A stretch of 64,000 nucleotides of DNA from Struthio camelus (lineage: Eukaryota; Chordata; Aves; Struthioniformes; Struthionidae), in the NCBI RefSeq assembly GCF_040807025.1, contig NC_090982.1, positions 81,633,931 through 81,697,930 of the forward strand, written 5' to 3'. Numbering within the stretch: position 1 is the first letter of the stretch; each line of letters starts with the position of its first letter. This document shows, in pieces, positions 1 through 11,831 of the stretch. The position numbers and the translations under genes were made by a program. The notes under the pieces were generated by a model. It searched no databases. It saw nothing but the letters and a program-made list of their open reading frames with translations, and had not been told where the DNA came from.

Positions 1-2260
1 AAACAGAGGTAAAAATGTTACCAGGTGGAAGGCAACCAAACGACCGCCTAAAAGGTGGAACGAAGGACAGTGTATCCTAGTTGTGTCTTATCTCCCTTAC
101 CAAAATGAGCCAGTCTCCTGCCACAGGTTTCCTTCTCAGGTCCCCTGGGAAGTGGGGATCTGTGGCATGCTCTCACCATAGTCCCTGTGGATGCACTCGG
201 AGCAGTCTGCCTATGGCACAGGCTCAATGCAACCTTTGCCTACCTTGGCATAAAACTTTCATAATTATTGGAAGGACTTTTGTACATACATAAATTACGG
301 GGCTCCATTGCTGTGTACTCATCATTGGGAACTAGATCTGGCACACTCACATATTGATATTTCCCGAGGACTAGGGTTAAAACTAGAGTTAAGGCTGTCT
401 AGAATGCAAGTAAGATCTCAGAGGTGCAATAGTAACCTGTCTGACAACAGCAGGAAAAGTCGGTGCTTGCTCTGGGACGAGCAACTGCCCAGACTCCCTC
501 CTGTTTCTCCCCAAAAGCCAGCAGCATCTGGAGAAGTGCTGCACACTGGCAGCTGAATACAAAGGTGTGCAAACCAGTGTAAATTCAAGGGCTGCTTTCA
601 ATCACGATTGTCCCTCTGAAGCAAGGGGAAGCACCCGAAAAGTGTATTCTCTCTAGAGGAAATAATGATAACAATTATAATAAATAATAACAGTAACAAT
701 GAAAATGGTCAGAATTTCCAAATGTAGCTATGTTGTTGCACTTCTTTTTTTTTTTTTTTTTTTAATTTGAAAGCCACAGTCCACTGATGACAGACCTGCT
801 GAGTATTTCTTTCCTTCACCAAAATCCTGATGAGCTGACATTTCAGGTTCATGCAAACAAATTCCCTATAGGATGAATTCATGATTTGCATCATTATTAG
901 TACTGCACTTGGACATGGAACTGCTACTTAAAAAGATTTTACCTCATTTTGGTGTGCATGTGTTTATCTGCAAATCAACTACAACTTCCATAACTTTCTT
1001 CCTTTTTTGCAAGATGTTGCAGTTAGAATAACTAAAACCCATTAACTGCTTGTTACTGCAGGGGGAAATAGCATTGCATCCAAGCTCACATTTGCAACCA
1101 TTGTTTCTGAAGTGGTGACTGACAGCACCCAACTGCCTAGGTAGGCTGTAACAAGCTCGCTCCAGGCTGGAACAGCCAGTGGAGTGCAGAGGACAAAGAC
1201 TGGCCTCTAAACCTGTCTTAAGCCAAAAGAAAGGTAGGGGGGAAAAAAAAGATAGAAGAAAGAACCTTTTGCCCATTGCTGTTGTCCCTGTGCTCTCGTT
1301 CAGCAGCAGCAACCTGCAGCTGCCAGCTTTCTTTAATTCATGTTTACATTTTGGGAGGACAAGAAAGAAAATTCTTTCTAACAGACAGCAGTAAAACTAT
1401 TATCCATCTAATCATTCACAAACATGTGTTTCTTTTTAAAAGTGCTACCTTCATATATATCTACAACATAACACATACCCAGATAAGCAATAGTAGTCAC
1501 AGCAGTGTAAGGGGACATAATCCAAATGAAGGTCACTTTAACGCATCAAGACATATATGCAGACGATGTTACACAATATACAGCCGAATGTAATCTGCCC
1601 ACTTGAATGTTTGACTAGAGAATATTCAAATGCAAATAACATACATTTGCTGTAAGAACTTTGCCCCTTTGAGACTTTGTTTCTTCCTTTGGGATCACTC
1701 CTTCCCTAGGTCTCTGCAACAGCCACAAAACGCCTTTTTTCTCTCCCCAAATCACCTGATTTACACTATTACTGTCACACAGACAAATTACACTGCTCCC
1801 GCACATCTAAGCACTCAGTGTACATGCACATATATAATTTCACTGTAATTTCACAATACGAGACGAAAACACACTTAAAATGTCATTTCAAAACTAAAGT
1901 CCTGATGACTCTCTGTTATTGCCCTGCTGCATCGTGATGATTAAAATTTCACTACAGGTCAGGCAGCAAGAGAAACACACAAGCAGGAAATCTGCTCGTA
2001 CAGCTTCATTCCCCAAAATGTTGACAAGTTTCAATGAGCTGAAAACATCCTTTAATTTGTTCTTGTGCAGAGCAGGAAAATGCCTGAAATCTAGAAAATG
2101 TTCAAGGGTAGCAAATAATGTTTCCTGCTCACTTTTACTTAAAAATGAAGATCCCTGATAGACCAATTAATTCTACTTTGATGGACTCCGTTCTGAGCTG
2201 GAGACCTACGGTACTCAATACAGCTCTGGCTGAAACTGGGCTTTGCTTACAATTTCCATG
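1..2260. other. Noncoding AT-rich sequence, no gene seen
   Basis: No supported gene. Short open frames occur on both strands but overlap each other, have no recognisable domain and show no sign of a splice-bounded exon. An AT-rich patch of TAA/AAT-like triplets lies near 661-700, followed by a run of 19 T at 745-763. The stretch around 1100-1220 is somewhat more GC-rich but I could not assign it. A distal enhancer or an old unrecognised repeat cannot be excluded by eye. Confidence 0.6.
745..763. repeat. Poly-T homopolymer run (T19)
   Basis: Uninterrupted T run, likely length-variable. It could be an old poly-A tail of a minus-strand insertion, but I see no recognisable retroposed body beside it, so I treat it as a simple repeat. 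Confidence 0.9.
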
Positions 2261-3145
2261 ATTCACAGAATTTAAAGGCAGAGGGGACAACAGGATCATT
2301 AAAACTGACTTCCTGAATACTTTAAGTCCTAATTTCCAATGGAATAACTCCACATCAAGCCCACTAAAAGATCCTCCTGCCCTTGTGTAAACATCCCCCT
2401 TCTCTTTCAAGTCTCACTCTGAGCTTATCTATTTCAAGAGATGCTTAATCTTCCAGAGAGGCATCCAAGCTTGATTTAAGGGCATCACGACAAAAAAGAA
2501 TCTACTTCTTCCCTCAGCAGTTTGTTCCAGTGGTTAATCACCTGCACAGTTAAAAAATATTGTGCTTTATTTCTAATTTGTCTGACTTCAGCTTCAGACA
2601 TTGGCTCTTGTCATGCCTTGCTCTGCTAGATTAAAGAGCTTTTTAGTAGTTAGTGTTTTCTCCCTGTGAAGGTACTTAGACGCTCTAATCAAATCACCCC
2701 TCAATCTTCTTCTTGATAAGGTAAAAAGGTAGAGATTTTTAAGTGTCTTATTGTAAGGCATTTTCCATGGCTCTTAAATCATTTTTGTAGATCTTTTCTG
2801 CATCTTCCATGATTTTTCATCTTTGTTGCGAAAGATGAGCATTAAGAGTATTAAAAAAAAGAATCTATTTTATCTTTGTCATGTATAAATGTTAAACCAA
2901 TCCCTATTCCTACTCATCCGTTTATACAGTCAAGGACTACATTAGTTTATTGGGCTATATCCTCAGCTTGAAGAGTTTGTATTGACTTATTTGCCCACTA
3001 TACCCCCTATAAGCAGAGTTAATGCTTCTCCCAGTGAAGTCCTTTATTTCTTAGGTTTATCCTTCGTTTGTTTGACTTAAATTTATTTCTTTACATTTTA
3101 TTGTGTTAAAATATCCTCTAGTTGCTTAGATGAGAAAGACGGTAA
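2261..3145 (-). mobile_element. Ancient CR1 LINE relic, 3' part, heavily decayed
   Basis: The plus strand reads as the reverse complement of an old sauropsid CR1 3' region. Landmarks in order are: an ATTCACAGAATTTAAAGGCA start where the CR1 3' terminus should be (2261-2280); a stretch like the old CR1 text 'tgttccagtggttaatcacc' (near 2523-2542); the segment around 2690-2710 (AATCAAATCACCCCTCAATC) that in CR1 encodes the conserved 'gdLI' region; and weaker matches to the upstream ORF2 region through about 3140 (TACAGTCAAGGACTACATTAG, then TTATTGTGTTAAAATA). No open frame survives. Divergence is far greater than for the CR1 copies at 11-13 kb, so this insertion is older and probably predates birds. 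Boundaries are approximate; the part beyond 2840 is less certain than the first 580 bp. Confidence 0.65.
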
Positions 3146-5639
3146 ATAGTTTCATGCACACTAACTAACTCCATTGAAGGACTGGTTTTTGAGTGGCACT
3201 CTCACCAATTAAAAATCAAAGCTGTAACTAAAAAAAATTAAAAATTAGAGACAAAAATTATGAGAGAAAATTTTAGCATAAAATCACTGCATTAAATGTA
3301 TGAGATCACGTGAAATATCAGAATACTAATGAGTAGTCCAAGAATGGTGATCCATTAAATTCAGGTGTTTTGTTTAAATATCATTTTCTCCTTCCTGTCC
3401 AGCGAAATGCAGGGTAGACCTTATTTATCCACATTTAGCCATCTATAATCCAACTGTCTTGTCTACAGCAGTCATCATACCACCCTATAAAGTAATTGTG
3501 AGACATAAGGATCTACAGGGAAAAGTCATCCCACTATCTTAAAAACCCATTTTAGGACGGGATGAATGTCCCTGTAAAGGTGCTTACCCCTTTCTATTTA
3601 CAATGAAATTGTTTTACATGATTACCTTACATTAACAACCTGATTTTTAGATGGCTAAAGTTAGGTGAGGTGAATCCCATCCTTATTGCCTTGCGATTTA
3701 ATGTTTCTGTGAACTGTTAAAAGTACTATTTATCACTACAGAGACGGTTGCTATGTAGTAATGGGTGACATGAAGCATGAAATGTGTTTAAAGTGTTCTG
3801 ACAATTGAAAGGAACAATATTACTGTATGAATTCAGAAGTGTTTTGTGTTTTTAAGGAAAAAAAGGCAGTTGCGTTTAATTCCAGAACTGGAGTCTCCTT
3901 CCTCACGTTACCAAAAGTGCAGTTACCTGTAACACTGCAAAGTCAAAGGTCAGCCATCCCACAGAGATGAAGTGTAAGGTGTTCACTAAAAGTCCTTCTG
4001 GCAGATAAAGGAAGGTTGATGGGTGTCCCAATTGTCAATTTATAGGTGAGAGGATGAATAAATGATATAGTTAACTAGAAGGTGAGTTTACAATGTAGGA
4101 AAAGAAAATCCGTACAAAAGAAGTAAGACAGAAGCTACTAAGCAAATTATCATCTGAAGAGATGTCATAACAAAAAGCTTTATGGGAAAATAAAGGCTGC
4201 TTGAGATTACTACATTGATTGGTAAGTCATTGTAGCTTGGCGAAGAGGAAATTTGTGCAAAGGAACGTGGTCCTATGAAAAGTGGAAATTTTCAGTCCTA
4301 GGCAAAATAAAGAGGAATAGCTGAAATGTTATGAACATTTTGCAGAGCTGTTTTTCAAATCTTTCAAAGAAGTCAATATTTCACTTCCAAGAAATTGTGA
4401 TCAGCTCTCAGATTAATTTAGATCTTTTGTATTTTGATTAGCTTCAAATCCATATGTTTGATTAATTGTCAGTCACAACTTGCTTTGCTTTTTTGACCTC
4501 TAAACTCTACAACTAGACTTGTAAATTTTCTGGAAGTTCTGATAATAGGAACAAATGAACGAACAAAACTCTCACACCTTTTCTTCTTGTGAAAAATCAG
4601 GATGGACAATTTAGAACTGTTAGCAACACTCAGTTGTTCATAGAAACTAGGTTTTGTTTATTTCTTTAAGAACTGGAAGTATAATGTGCATAATTCAATA
4701 ATTTCATAGAAACTGTAAACAGGATACTTACTGAATGAGTAAATATTAATAATTTCCTTTTGGATAACAACAAATGTATCTAGTATTAGAGACAGAGCTA
4801 CACACAAGGATTAATATTCATTATACCTCATTTTAGACATTGAGAAGAATTAGATGTCTAGTCTAAGAGAATTTTCTAGACTATGGTCATTAAATAAGGA
4901 GAATTTTCCCCATCTCTTTGGACATTTATCTCAGACACAATTGTATAATAGAGATTTAGAAGGTTAGTAGGCATCCCTCCCCAAGCCAGGGAAACTAATT
5001 TGCACTTATATGTATAGCTCATGCGTATCAGTATATATCTATAATAGTGTCAAATAAGGCTGCCATGATACATTGTTCTGAGTACATAGGGATTGTAACG
5101 GTTAATTACCATTACAGTTTTGAAATAGAGCTGAAGTGCAACCTCAGAATTAATCAGTATGGATGTTCTACTAGAAAAAAAAAAAATCTTTTTTTTTCTG
5201 AAAAAAAAAAAAGTTGCATAACTTTTTCATTGGTTACTGTTTTCATATGTTTTTGTTTTTCTCATGATTTTTTTACTGCTTCCCCTGCATCCTCTCCAAT
5301 CTCTGAATAAAAACACCCTCTGAAAATTAATCTTATTCTTCCAAAAGTCTTTTAGGCACATACAGTCTTCATAGGGAGCAAGGAGAAAATACAAAGAAGC
5401 AAACAAAAAAGAACCAGGTAGCTGAAAATACCTGATGTTGACTAAAAACTAAATCAGTTACATGAAACTTATATAACCAACCACTCTTTAGTGCGTGTTT
5501 TAGAGTGCTATTCATCAAGCCAGTGGATTATTTTGCTGTACTTTTTATTTTTATTAAACTTCAGCATCCAGTCTCTTTCCATTTTTGGCGCATGCATCTT
5601 TCATGTATTTGTAGATGGTTATTATAAATAAGCAGCGGG
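3146..5639. other. Noncoding AT-rich sequence, no gene seen
   Basis: Stops are frequent in every frame and the longest open frame is under 90 codons, with no recognisable domain. A poly-A/poly-T/poly-A patch lies at about 5175-5212. No repeat family recognised in the remainder. Confidence 0.6.
5175..5212. repeat. A-run / T-run / A-run low-complexity patch
   Basis: Twelve A, then a T-rich run, then twelve A, separated by only a few bases. The runs are mutually complementary and could fold into a weak hairpin. Most simply this is slippage-prone low-complexity DNA. Confidence 0.8.
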
Positions 5640-5900
5640 GCTTTAGGAGAACGAATCTCTTCAGATGAACTTGATTGCTTGTTTATGACAGAATTACAAA
5701 ATTAGTGGCTGAAGGGAATGCATTTGGCATAATATATTTGGATTTTAGTAAATCATTTGATACAGTGTCTCAAAAAATTAGTTCAAATTGGCTGAGATAT
5801 GAACTCAGCTTCACGTACTGAAAACTAGCTGAACGCCCATAAAACGGGAATAATAATAAGTGGCATTGAACGGAGATGTCTGGGATTCAGAAGGCCAACC
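5640..5900 (+). mobile_element. Ancient CR1-type LINE relic, reverse-transcriptase fragment
   Basis: Reading 5735-5770 in frame gives YLDFSKSFDTVS, the motif A region of CR1-clade reverse transcriptases (family pattern [13 protein letters not shown]), which carries the first catalytic aspartate. The preceding codons read KLVAEGNAFGII, matching the usual lead-in to this motif. Further on, from 5820, another frame reads EN*LNAHKTGIIISGIE, which fits the 'NWLxGRxQRVVING' segment that follows motif A in the family. The two segments are offset by one base (85 nt between codon starts) and the second has an in-frame stop, so the copy is dead. It lies on the strand opposite to the other old CR1 relic. 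Limits are approximate; only about 260 bp are recognisable. Confidence 0.7.
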
Positions 5901-7113
5901 AATACGGAACGTCTTCATTAAATGCATATGGTGCAGCCAGGTTACACAAAAACAAATAAATAACATGGTCTAAGACAAGTAAAAGCAACTGAGAGAGAAG
6001 AACTATTCATTTACAAGGAATTATGATTTTCTCCTTTATTTTCATGGAATTACTTGGAATATTGCCATTGAAAGAGCCAGAATGATTATATTATCATTAT
6101 TATATACTTTTATTTTTCCTCTCTTTCTAGATAAGCCATACATTATATACTTTACATTACATTTTATCCATTATCCATTGAATACTACTGTTACAGGACC
6201 TCAGGACATCTAAGACTTTGCTGTGGATTCCTCTTAAATCTTCTCTTATGTTTATAAGCCTCAAAGAAAATGCAAAGGTATTTTAAGTGTGAAAAAGTTA
6301 GAGTTCATTAAAATGAATTTTAATAATTATCCTTATGTCAAGGAAATCAAACACTCAAATTCACTCAAATATCAAACACACAAATTCACTGGGTCAGTCA
6401 AAATAGAAATAAAGATGGTTATCAGCAGTTCTCTTGTTGTCTAGTGTTTCTTACCTTCCAGCCTGTGTCTCAGCCAAGTCAGTGATTTTCTGAGTTGCAG
6501 CAAATGCTCTGTAGTCCCCTGCAGGTCCCTTAGAAGTTTTTCTTTACACCACCTCTCAGGCCTGACTGTCTGCACTTCTCAACACTCCCTGCTTGAGCTG
6601 CAGGCTTTCAGTTTGCTTAGGTGACCCTATCCCTTTTCTCTGCTACTCCTTCCTATTTGGATATTCTTGTTTATGAATATGTTTTGTTGCTCCCCAAAGA
6701 AGGCAGAATCTGTCCCCTTCCTTCCAAAGCTGCCCACTTGTCCCGGCTGCCTTGTTATGCTTCTGAAAAGAAACAGGCCACAGAAATTAATGGCAAACAG
6801 GTGAATCATTTGCCACAATTATATGTTTCTTATTATGCTTAATGTATTTGTATATATACACACACCTGAATACATATTTGTGGGATATGCAAGTTTTTCA
6901 CAAATATGAACCAAGCATTTTTTTTTATTAGTTAAGCTGAAAAGCTCGAGGAAATTTTCAGAAACACCAACCTAGTTCTTTTCAGGAAGATCCAAATTTT
7001 GGATCTTGTTTCTGAGGTGCAAAATAACTCCTCATAAATCTGAGAGTAAGAAATAGAAATTTACTAGAGATTTCAGGCCTCCACCAACTAAGAGGTGGCC
7101 ATGATCTTTATTG
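5901..7113. other. Noncoding sequence, no gene seen
   Basis: AT-rich with a more GC-rich patch at about 6440-6800. Small features are an imperfect 24-bp direct duplication near 6346-6390 and a 21-bp inverted repeat at 6987-7007. Open frames at 6621-6842 (both strands) have no recognisable domain and I do not support them as genes. Confidence 0.55.
6987..7007. repeat. Perfect 10-bp-arm inverted repeat
   Basis: Arms AAGATCCAAA and TTTGGATCTT flank a single T. The arms could form a tiny hairpin or a dyad protein site, but short palindromes of this size occur by chance in AT-rich DNA. No flanking element gives it a role. Confidence 0.6.
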
Positions 7114-8665
7114 TCATAGGATCATAAGATCACAGGATAGTCAAGCTTTGAAGAGGGCCCTTGGGAAGACTCTAATCCAACCTCCTGCTCAAAGCAGGAC
7201 CAGGTCTGAGGTCAGACACAGCTGCTCAGGTGGCTTAATCCAGCTTGGTCTTGGAAACCTCTAAGGATGGAGAAGCCACAGCCTCTTTGGTAACCTGTTC
7301 CGGTACCTGACCACCTTCATGACGAAAAAGTTTCTCATCACCAATGGACTGTCCTTTGTTTCAGCCTATGCTACCATCTATCGTCCTCCCACCCATGCAT
7401 TACTGTGAGGAGCCTGTCTCCATTTTCTAATAACTTCCTTTCAGGTGGCTGTTAGTTACCCCAAAGCTGTCTCTTCTCCAGGCTGAACCAGCCCAGCTCT
7501 CCCAGCCTCTTTTCACAGAGTGAGTGCTTCAGTCTCCTAGGCATCTCAGTTGCCTCTGATGAACTTGTTCTAGTTTGTGAATGCCTTTCATGTACTGGAG
7601 GGCCCAAAAGTGGTCACCATAATCTAGAGCGGCCCAACAAGTGCCAGCTAGAGAAAGAGAATCATTTTGTTAGTCAATAGGCCATGCTCCTGTTCATATA
7701 GCCCAGGAAGCTGTTGGCCTTCATTGCTCTCCAGGCACACCACTGGCTCACGCTCAGCACGCCGTCCACCAGGATCCCAGAGCCTTTTCTGCAGATCAGA
7801 TCTCCAGTCAGGCAGGCCCCAGCCTGTATCATTGAAAGGGATTCTTCCTTCCCAAAGGCAAGAAATTTTTTGCTGAACTTCATACAGCTCTGGTCCTTTC
7901 CTCCAGGCTGTCCAGGTCACTGTGAATGGTGGCTCTGCCCTGGAGTATATGGACTGTTCCTCACAACTTAGCAGCTGCAAGCTTAATGAGAGTGCACTCT
8001 GTCATCTTCTGCCCATCACTGATAAATATATTAAACAAAACAGGTCCCAGGAGAGACCCCTGCAGTACTCCACTTGTAATTAGTCTTTAGGTACAGTTTG
8101 ACCCATTAACTACGACCCTCTGAGCCTGAGTGTCCAGTCACTTTTTTTAAGCTCATCTGGTTGTCCACCCATCCAGACTGTAACATCCTAACTTGGATAC
8201 AAGAATGTTGTGGGAGACAGTGTCAAAAGCCTTGCTAAAGTCAATGTAAATGACTTCCCCTGCTCACCTCTAGTGCACGAATCCAATCATTTCATTGTGG
8301 ACAGCAGTAAGGTATATGGAGCATGATTTACCCTTGGTTGATGCATGCTACCTGCTACCAATCACTTTGTTCTCCTTCATATGCGCAGAAATGTGTTCCA
8401 AGAGGGCTTGCTCCATGGTTTTCCCAGGGATCAAAGTAAGGTAGACCAACTGGTAGATCTTTAGATGAACTTTTGGTCTTTTTGAAAGGGTACAATATTT
8501 ACCATCCTTCAGTCATCGAGGATTTCATCTGATTGCTATAACCTTTCACAGACAATAGAGAGGGCCTCGCAAGAACATTGACCAGTTTTCTCAACACCCT
8601 TGGATGCAGCCCATCTGGTTTCATGGAGCTGTGTGTTCTCTCTCTCTCAAGTTATGGGAGCACTT
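7114..8665 (-). mobile_element. CR1 LINE, 5'-truncated, RT domain to 3' end
   Basis: The longest CR1 copy in the window, on the minus strand, with its 3' terminus at the low-coordinate end (decayed octamer tail TCATAGGATCATAAGATCACAGG). Going 5' to 3' on the minus strand: text near 8570-8620 gives PDGLHPRVLRKLVNVLARP, the start of the RT region; 8252-8200 gives [18 protein letters not shown] (motif A); 8090-8018 gives [19 protein letters not shown] (motif B). Next comes the motif C neighbourhood, then LVDGVLSVSQWCAWRAMKAN (about 7770-7711) of the C-terminal part, and near 7480 GELGWFSLEKR of the terminal domain. The order is that of CR1 ORF2, but stops and frameshifts break it repeatedly. Its divergence is between the old relics (2.3 and 5.6 kb) and the copies at 11-13 kb. 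Confidence 0.85.
7648..8660 (-). pseudogene. Degenerate CR1 ORF2 (reverse transcriptase) remnant
   Basis: Coding remnant inside the CR1 element. Motif A keeps its aspartate ([13 protein letters not shown]) and motif B keeps the QG core, although the usual P of GVPQGS is L. At the expected motif C, where the family has FADDTK, the sequence reads LAAAK: GCT GCT occupies 7970-7975, where the two catalytic aspartate codons belong. One residue is also missing next to it. This alone would abolish polymerase activity. The segment after motif C is shorter than expected, so part of the connection region appears deleted. The remnant is non-functional. Confidence 0.75.
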
Positions 8666-8806
8666 AAATTCATTTGTTTTGTAGCCTTAAATGTTTTTCA
8701 GGGAGAATCGGGAAGGCAGATAGTCTGACCCGTTATGTTACAGTATATCACGATCTAGGCTAAAATTAGTACTTTGAAATTTATGTAAACAGTTATAACA
8801 TTATCA

Positions 8807-8852
8807 TTATACCATATCATTATACTATAGCATTATAGCATTATAGCATATT
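8807..8852. repeat. Short imperfect tandem repeat (CATTATA-type)
   Basis: Repeated variants of ATCATTATAC and AGCATTATAG follow one another for about 45 bp. Simple sequence with interruptions; likely slippage-derived. Confidence 0.7.
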
Positions 8853-8976
8853 TATGGAATGATCTTAAGCCAATCTAAAAAGTTTTACAGTGTTTGAGAA
8901 GTGATCTGCAAATACTCTGGGTTAGCAATATTTCTCTTCTCATCACTTTCTTTATGCTCCACCTTACTGCTTTCTT

Positions 8977-8994
8977 TCTCTCTCTCTCTCTCTC
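8977..8994. repeat. (CT)n dinucleotide microsatellite
   Basis: About nine CT units in a pyrimidine-rich context (TTTCTTTCTCTCTC...). Candidate polymorphic locus. Confidence 0.9.
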
Positions 8995-8995
8995 A

Positions 8996-9060
8996 TATTA
9001 AATTGTAAGCTCTTTGCGACAGGGCCTGTTCATTTGCATTTGTTCTATAATGTGCATGTC
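8996..9060 (+). mobile_element. Possible tail of an old MIR-type SINE
   Basis: The text TTGTAAGCTCTTTGCGACAG followed by GGCCTGTTCATTTGC resembles the 'tgtaagctctttggggcagg' segment common in old amniote MIR/MIR3-like SINEs. Only about 60 bp are recognisable and no promoter boxes are visible, so this is tentative. Confidence 0.4.
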
Positions 9061-9744
9061 ATGCTTGAGAGATACTGACTGTTCTGGTATACATGAGTGC
9101 TAGCTACAAGTGCTGTCTCCGTTAGATGTACCTGAATTGAACTGTCAAATGGTAAATAATGTCTGTGGCAAGTACGCTAACGGTGAGTGGCAAAGAAGCC
9201 CTGGAGATTGATGAATAATAAATAACAGCTCCCCTTTCTTTGTTAGCAGGATGTCCTTGTTCACCTGTGCTCATGCTGGGCAGATGGTATGCACTGAGTG
9301 TGAATTCCACAACGCTCTCATGTGGGTGGAGGGGATGGCTTCACATGGGGAGACTTAGTGTTAGCTTAGTCTTTATGTCAGTACAGAAGATTTTCAAAAG
9401 GATTAAGGCTCAGCCCCTTTCTTCTCTTCCCCATGCTTTTGTACTGAAAAGAAAAATAAAATGAAGGCTGATCATGGGGTCATTTCACTGCAAAGTCTGC
9501 ACTGCTAATTTCAAACATCACTGAAATTTGACCAAAAATAAAAGAACGGGAGCTATTGGACATACTATTAAAATATAATTCTCTCTCTTCCACTTTATCC
9601 AAAAAGTTCATTACTAATGAATGGTTCAGGTGGCTATTATTCTGTTTCTGTTTCATTAAATTAACACTAATAGACTGAACAGCAACTTACTGAAAAACTA
9701 AGAAAGAATAGTGCTTTGGATAAAGTTCTAACATCCAGATGGTC

Positions 9745-9850
9745 AGCATCAGGTTTTAACTCTGCACAGCTGTTACATATGACCATACACAAGTTACACA
9801 ATTGTTTTCCACCTATACAATGGATATTATGATTACTTGCTCTTTCAACT
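9745..9850 (+). mobile_element. MIR-type SINE relic
   Basis: Sequence from about 9770 (AGCTGTTACATATGACCATA, then CACAAGTTACACAATTG) to the ACAATGGATATTATGATTAC segment follows the MIR core order 'tagctgtgtgaccttgggcaagtt...taaaatggggataataata'. It is very diverged, as expected for an element that predates the split of mammals and reptiles. The tRNA-derived 5' end is not recognisable. Confidence 0.5.
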
Positions 9851-11341
9851 AGTATAACTGATGTCTGATTTTCTATCAGTCTGCCGGGTCACTCTCATTT
9901 GTTTTATTTACTTGTTCTTTCATTTGCAATGAACCATGATGCAGTAATGGCATTAATAAAAAAGAAATTGAATATTGTGATTGAAAAATGGTCTCCAGCT
10001 TTGAAAATAAACATGTCTGCTTTGCTTGAGTACTTATTTTCGCTATCTGTTGGAGACCATTATCCTGTCACAACATTCAATTCCAATGTCATTATGGGGT
10101 AAACTCTTGTCTTCATTTCCAGTCACCTACAAGTATTTCTGCTTAAGTTATTTGAACAAAGACAGGCATGTGAAAGGCAAGGACCAATGAAAGGAAAAGA
10201 ATTAGAATTTTGGTCACAATTCTGGAATAAGTTTTACAGCAGTGTTAATAATTGCTTAAAACAACTTAACCTTTGGCACTCAATAGTAGTCACGGTGGAA
10301 ACATATTATAACCAAAAATATCGCTTCCTCTCCTTTTGTAGATTTACAGATTCTGAGTTTTATGACATAGTCAGTTATAAGAAGTATTCTTCCAAGACTT
10401 AAAAGAGACCTGTAGATTTGCAGGTAGCATCATTTTTCTAAAGTTAGGTTGGTCCTTGGCATTGTTGGTAGCTTTATAAGAAAAGGGCTTCGGTCTGTTC
10501 CCCAAATTTACTGAATCTTCCATTTGAAAGCAGCTAATTTAGCTGATGAATTTTGTGCTAAAATTATTCTACTTATTCATAATGAAAAGCTTTTACCTCC
10601 CTGCTTGTGACTTCATGTTTGTTCATGGAAAATAAGGCTAAAATAAAAAGAATATAAATCACCAGGTTTAGTTTGACTCCTCAGTGGAGATGGTATCATC
10701 TCATAGTTTGGGGTTTCTGGTCAGAAGTTTGCCTTTTAAACGTAAATGTTCTTATTACTTATTATAGGAGGGTACGCTATTCAATAAGGGCTTAGTCTGG
10801 TACCTGAGAAACATAACTCCAGGCACAGAATACAACTTCTTACAATACCTTTGTGCTTGAGCATAGAGATGGTGGTGGTACTGGATAGAGATGTGGCAAC
10901 TACAGTTTGGATGCCTTGAGGAAGAGCAGGATAAATAAAGATAAATAAAAATTGTGAGCATGGCTCCATATTATATAAAGTCCAATTACAGAAGTATGTT
11001 AGGAATTTTATGAATAGCTTCAGTGAGCCTCACCAAGGTTCAGACGCAGATCAATGCCTGACTTATGAATCTTGATGGGGCTTCACATCAAATAAACACA
11101 GCTGCTCAGCCTGGAAAAGGCTGAGACACTCCTTGGTACATGAGGTAGGCAAAGTCAGCATATGCTCTTTTACTGGAAAAAGTGAAGGCACTGTTGCATT
11201 CAAAATCTTGTTTATGGGCAGAACAGGCAACACCAAGAATGTATTGCTAGTACAACTGAAATCTTAAGAGTCCAATCATTAGTAGTCTGAATCTAATTGT
11301 TTCAGAGAAAGACAGAATAAAGATGCAGTTAAAATTGTAAC

Positions 11342-11831
11342 GCAGAATCAGAGAATGGCCAAGGTTGGAAGGGACCTCTGGAGATCATCCAGTCCAACCT
11401 CCCTGCTCAAGCTGGGTCCTCTAGAGTGCATTGCACAGGATCACATCCAGACGGGTTTTGAATATCTCCAGGGAAGGAGACTCCACCACCTCTCTGGGCA
11501 ACCTGTGCAGGTGCTCTGTCACCGTCACACTACAGAAGTTTTTCCTCAGGTTCAGACCAAACTTCCTGTGGTTCAGTTTGTGCCCGTTGCCTCTTGTCCT
11601 GTCGCTGGGCACCACAGAGAAGAGTCTGGCCCCATCCTCTCAACAGCCTCCCTTCAGATACTTGTACACATTGATGAGATCCCCTCTCCGCCTTCTCTTC
11701 TCCAGGCTGAACGGGCCCAGCTCTCTCAGCCTTTCTCCATACGAGAGATGCTCCAGTCCCCTCATCGTCTTTGTAGCCCTCTGCTGGACTCTCTCCAGGA
11801 GTACCATGTCTCTCTTGTCCTGGGGAGCCCT
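11342..11831 (-). mobile_element. CR1 LINE, 5'-truncated (~490 bp)
   Basis: Minus-strand CR1 whose 3' end is at 11342 (decayed octamer tail CAGAATCAGAGAATGG). Next to it is the standard avian CR1 3' UTR (GGTTGGAAGGGACCTCTGGA on the plus strand), then the ORF2 C-terminal region up to about 11831, where homology stops abruptly at CTGGGGAGCCC. Truncation at the 5' end is normal for CR1 retrotransposition. Flanking target-site duplications are not evident, also usual for CR1. Confidence 0.95.

Larger units (their letters stand above)
8666..11341. other. Noncoding sequence with SINE relics, no gene seen
   Basis: AT-rich DNA between two CR1 copies. It holds an ATT/ATA-rich short tandem block (about 8807-8852), a CT microsatellite (8977-8994) and two MIR-like relics described separately. 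Open frames at 9899-10102 and 10187-10402 are AT-rich and have no recognisable domain. Confidence 0.55.
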
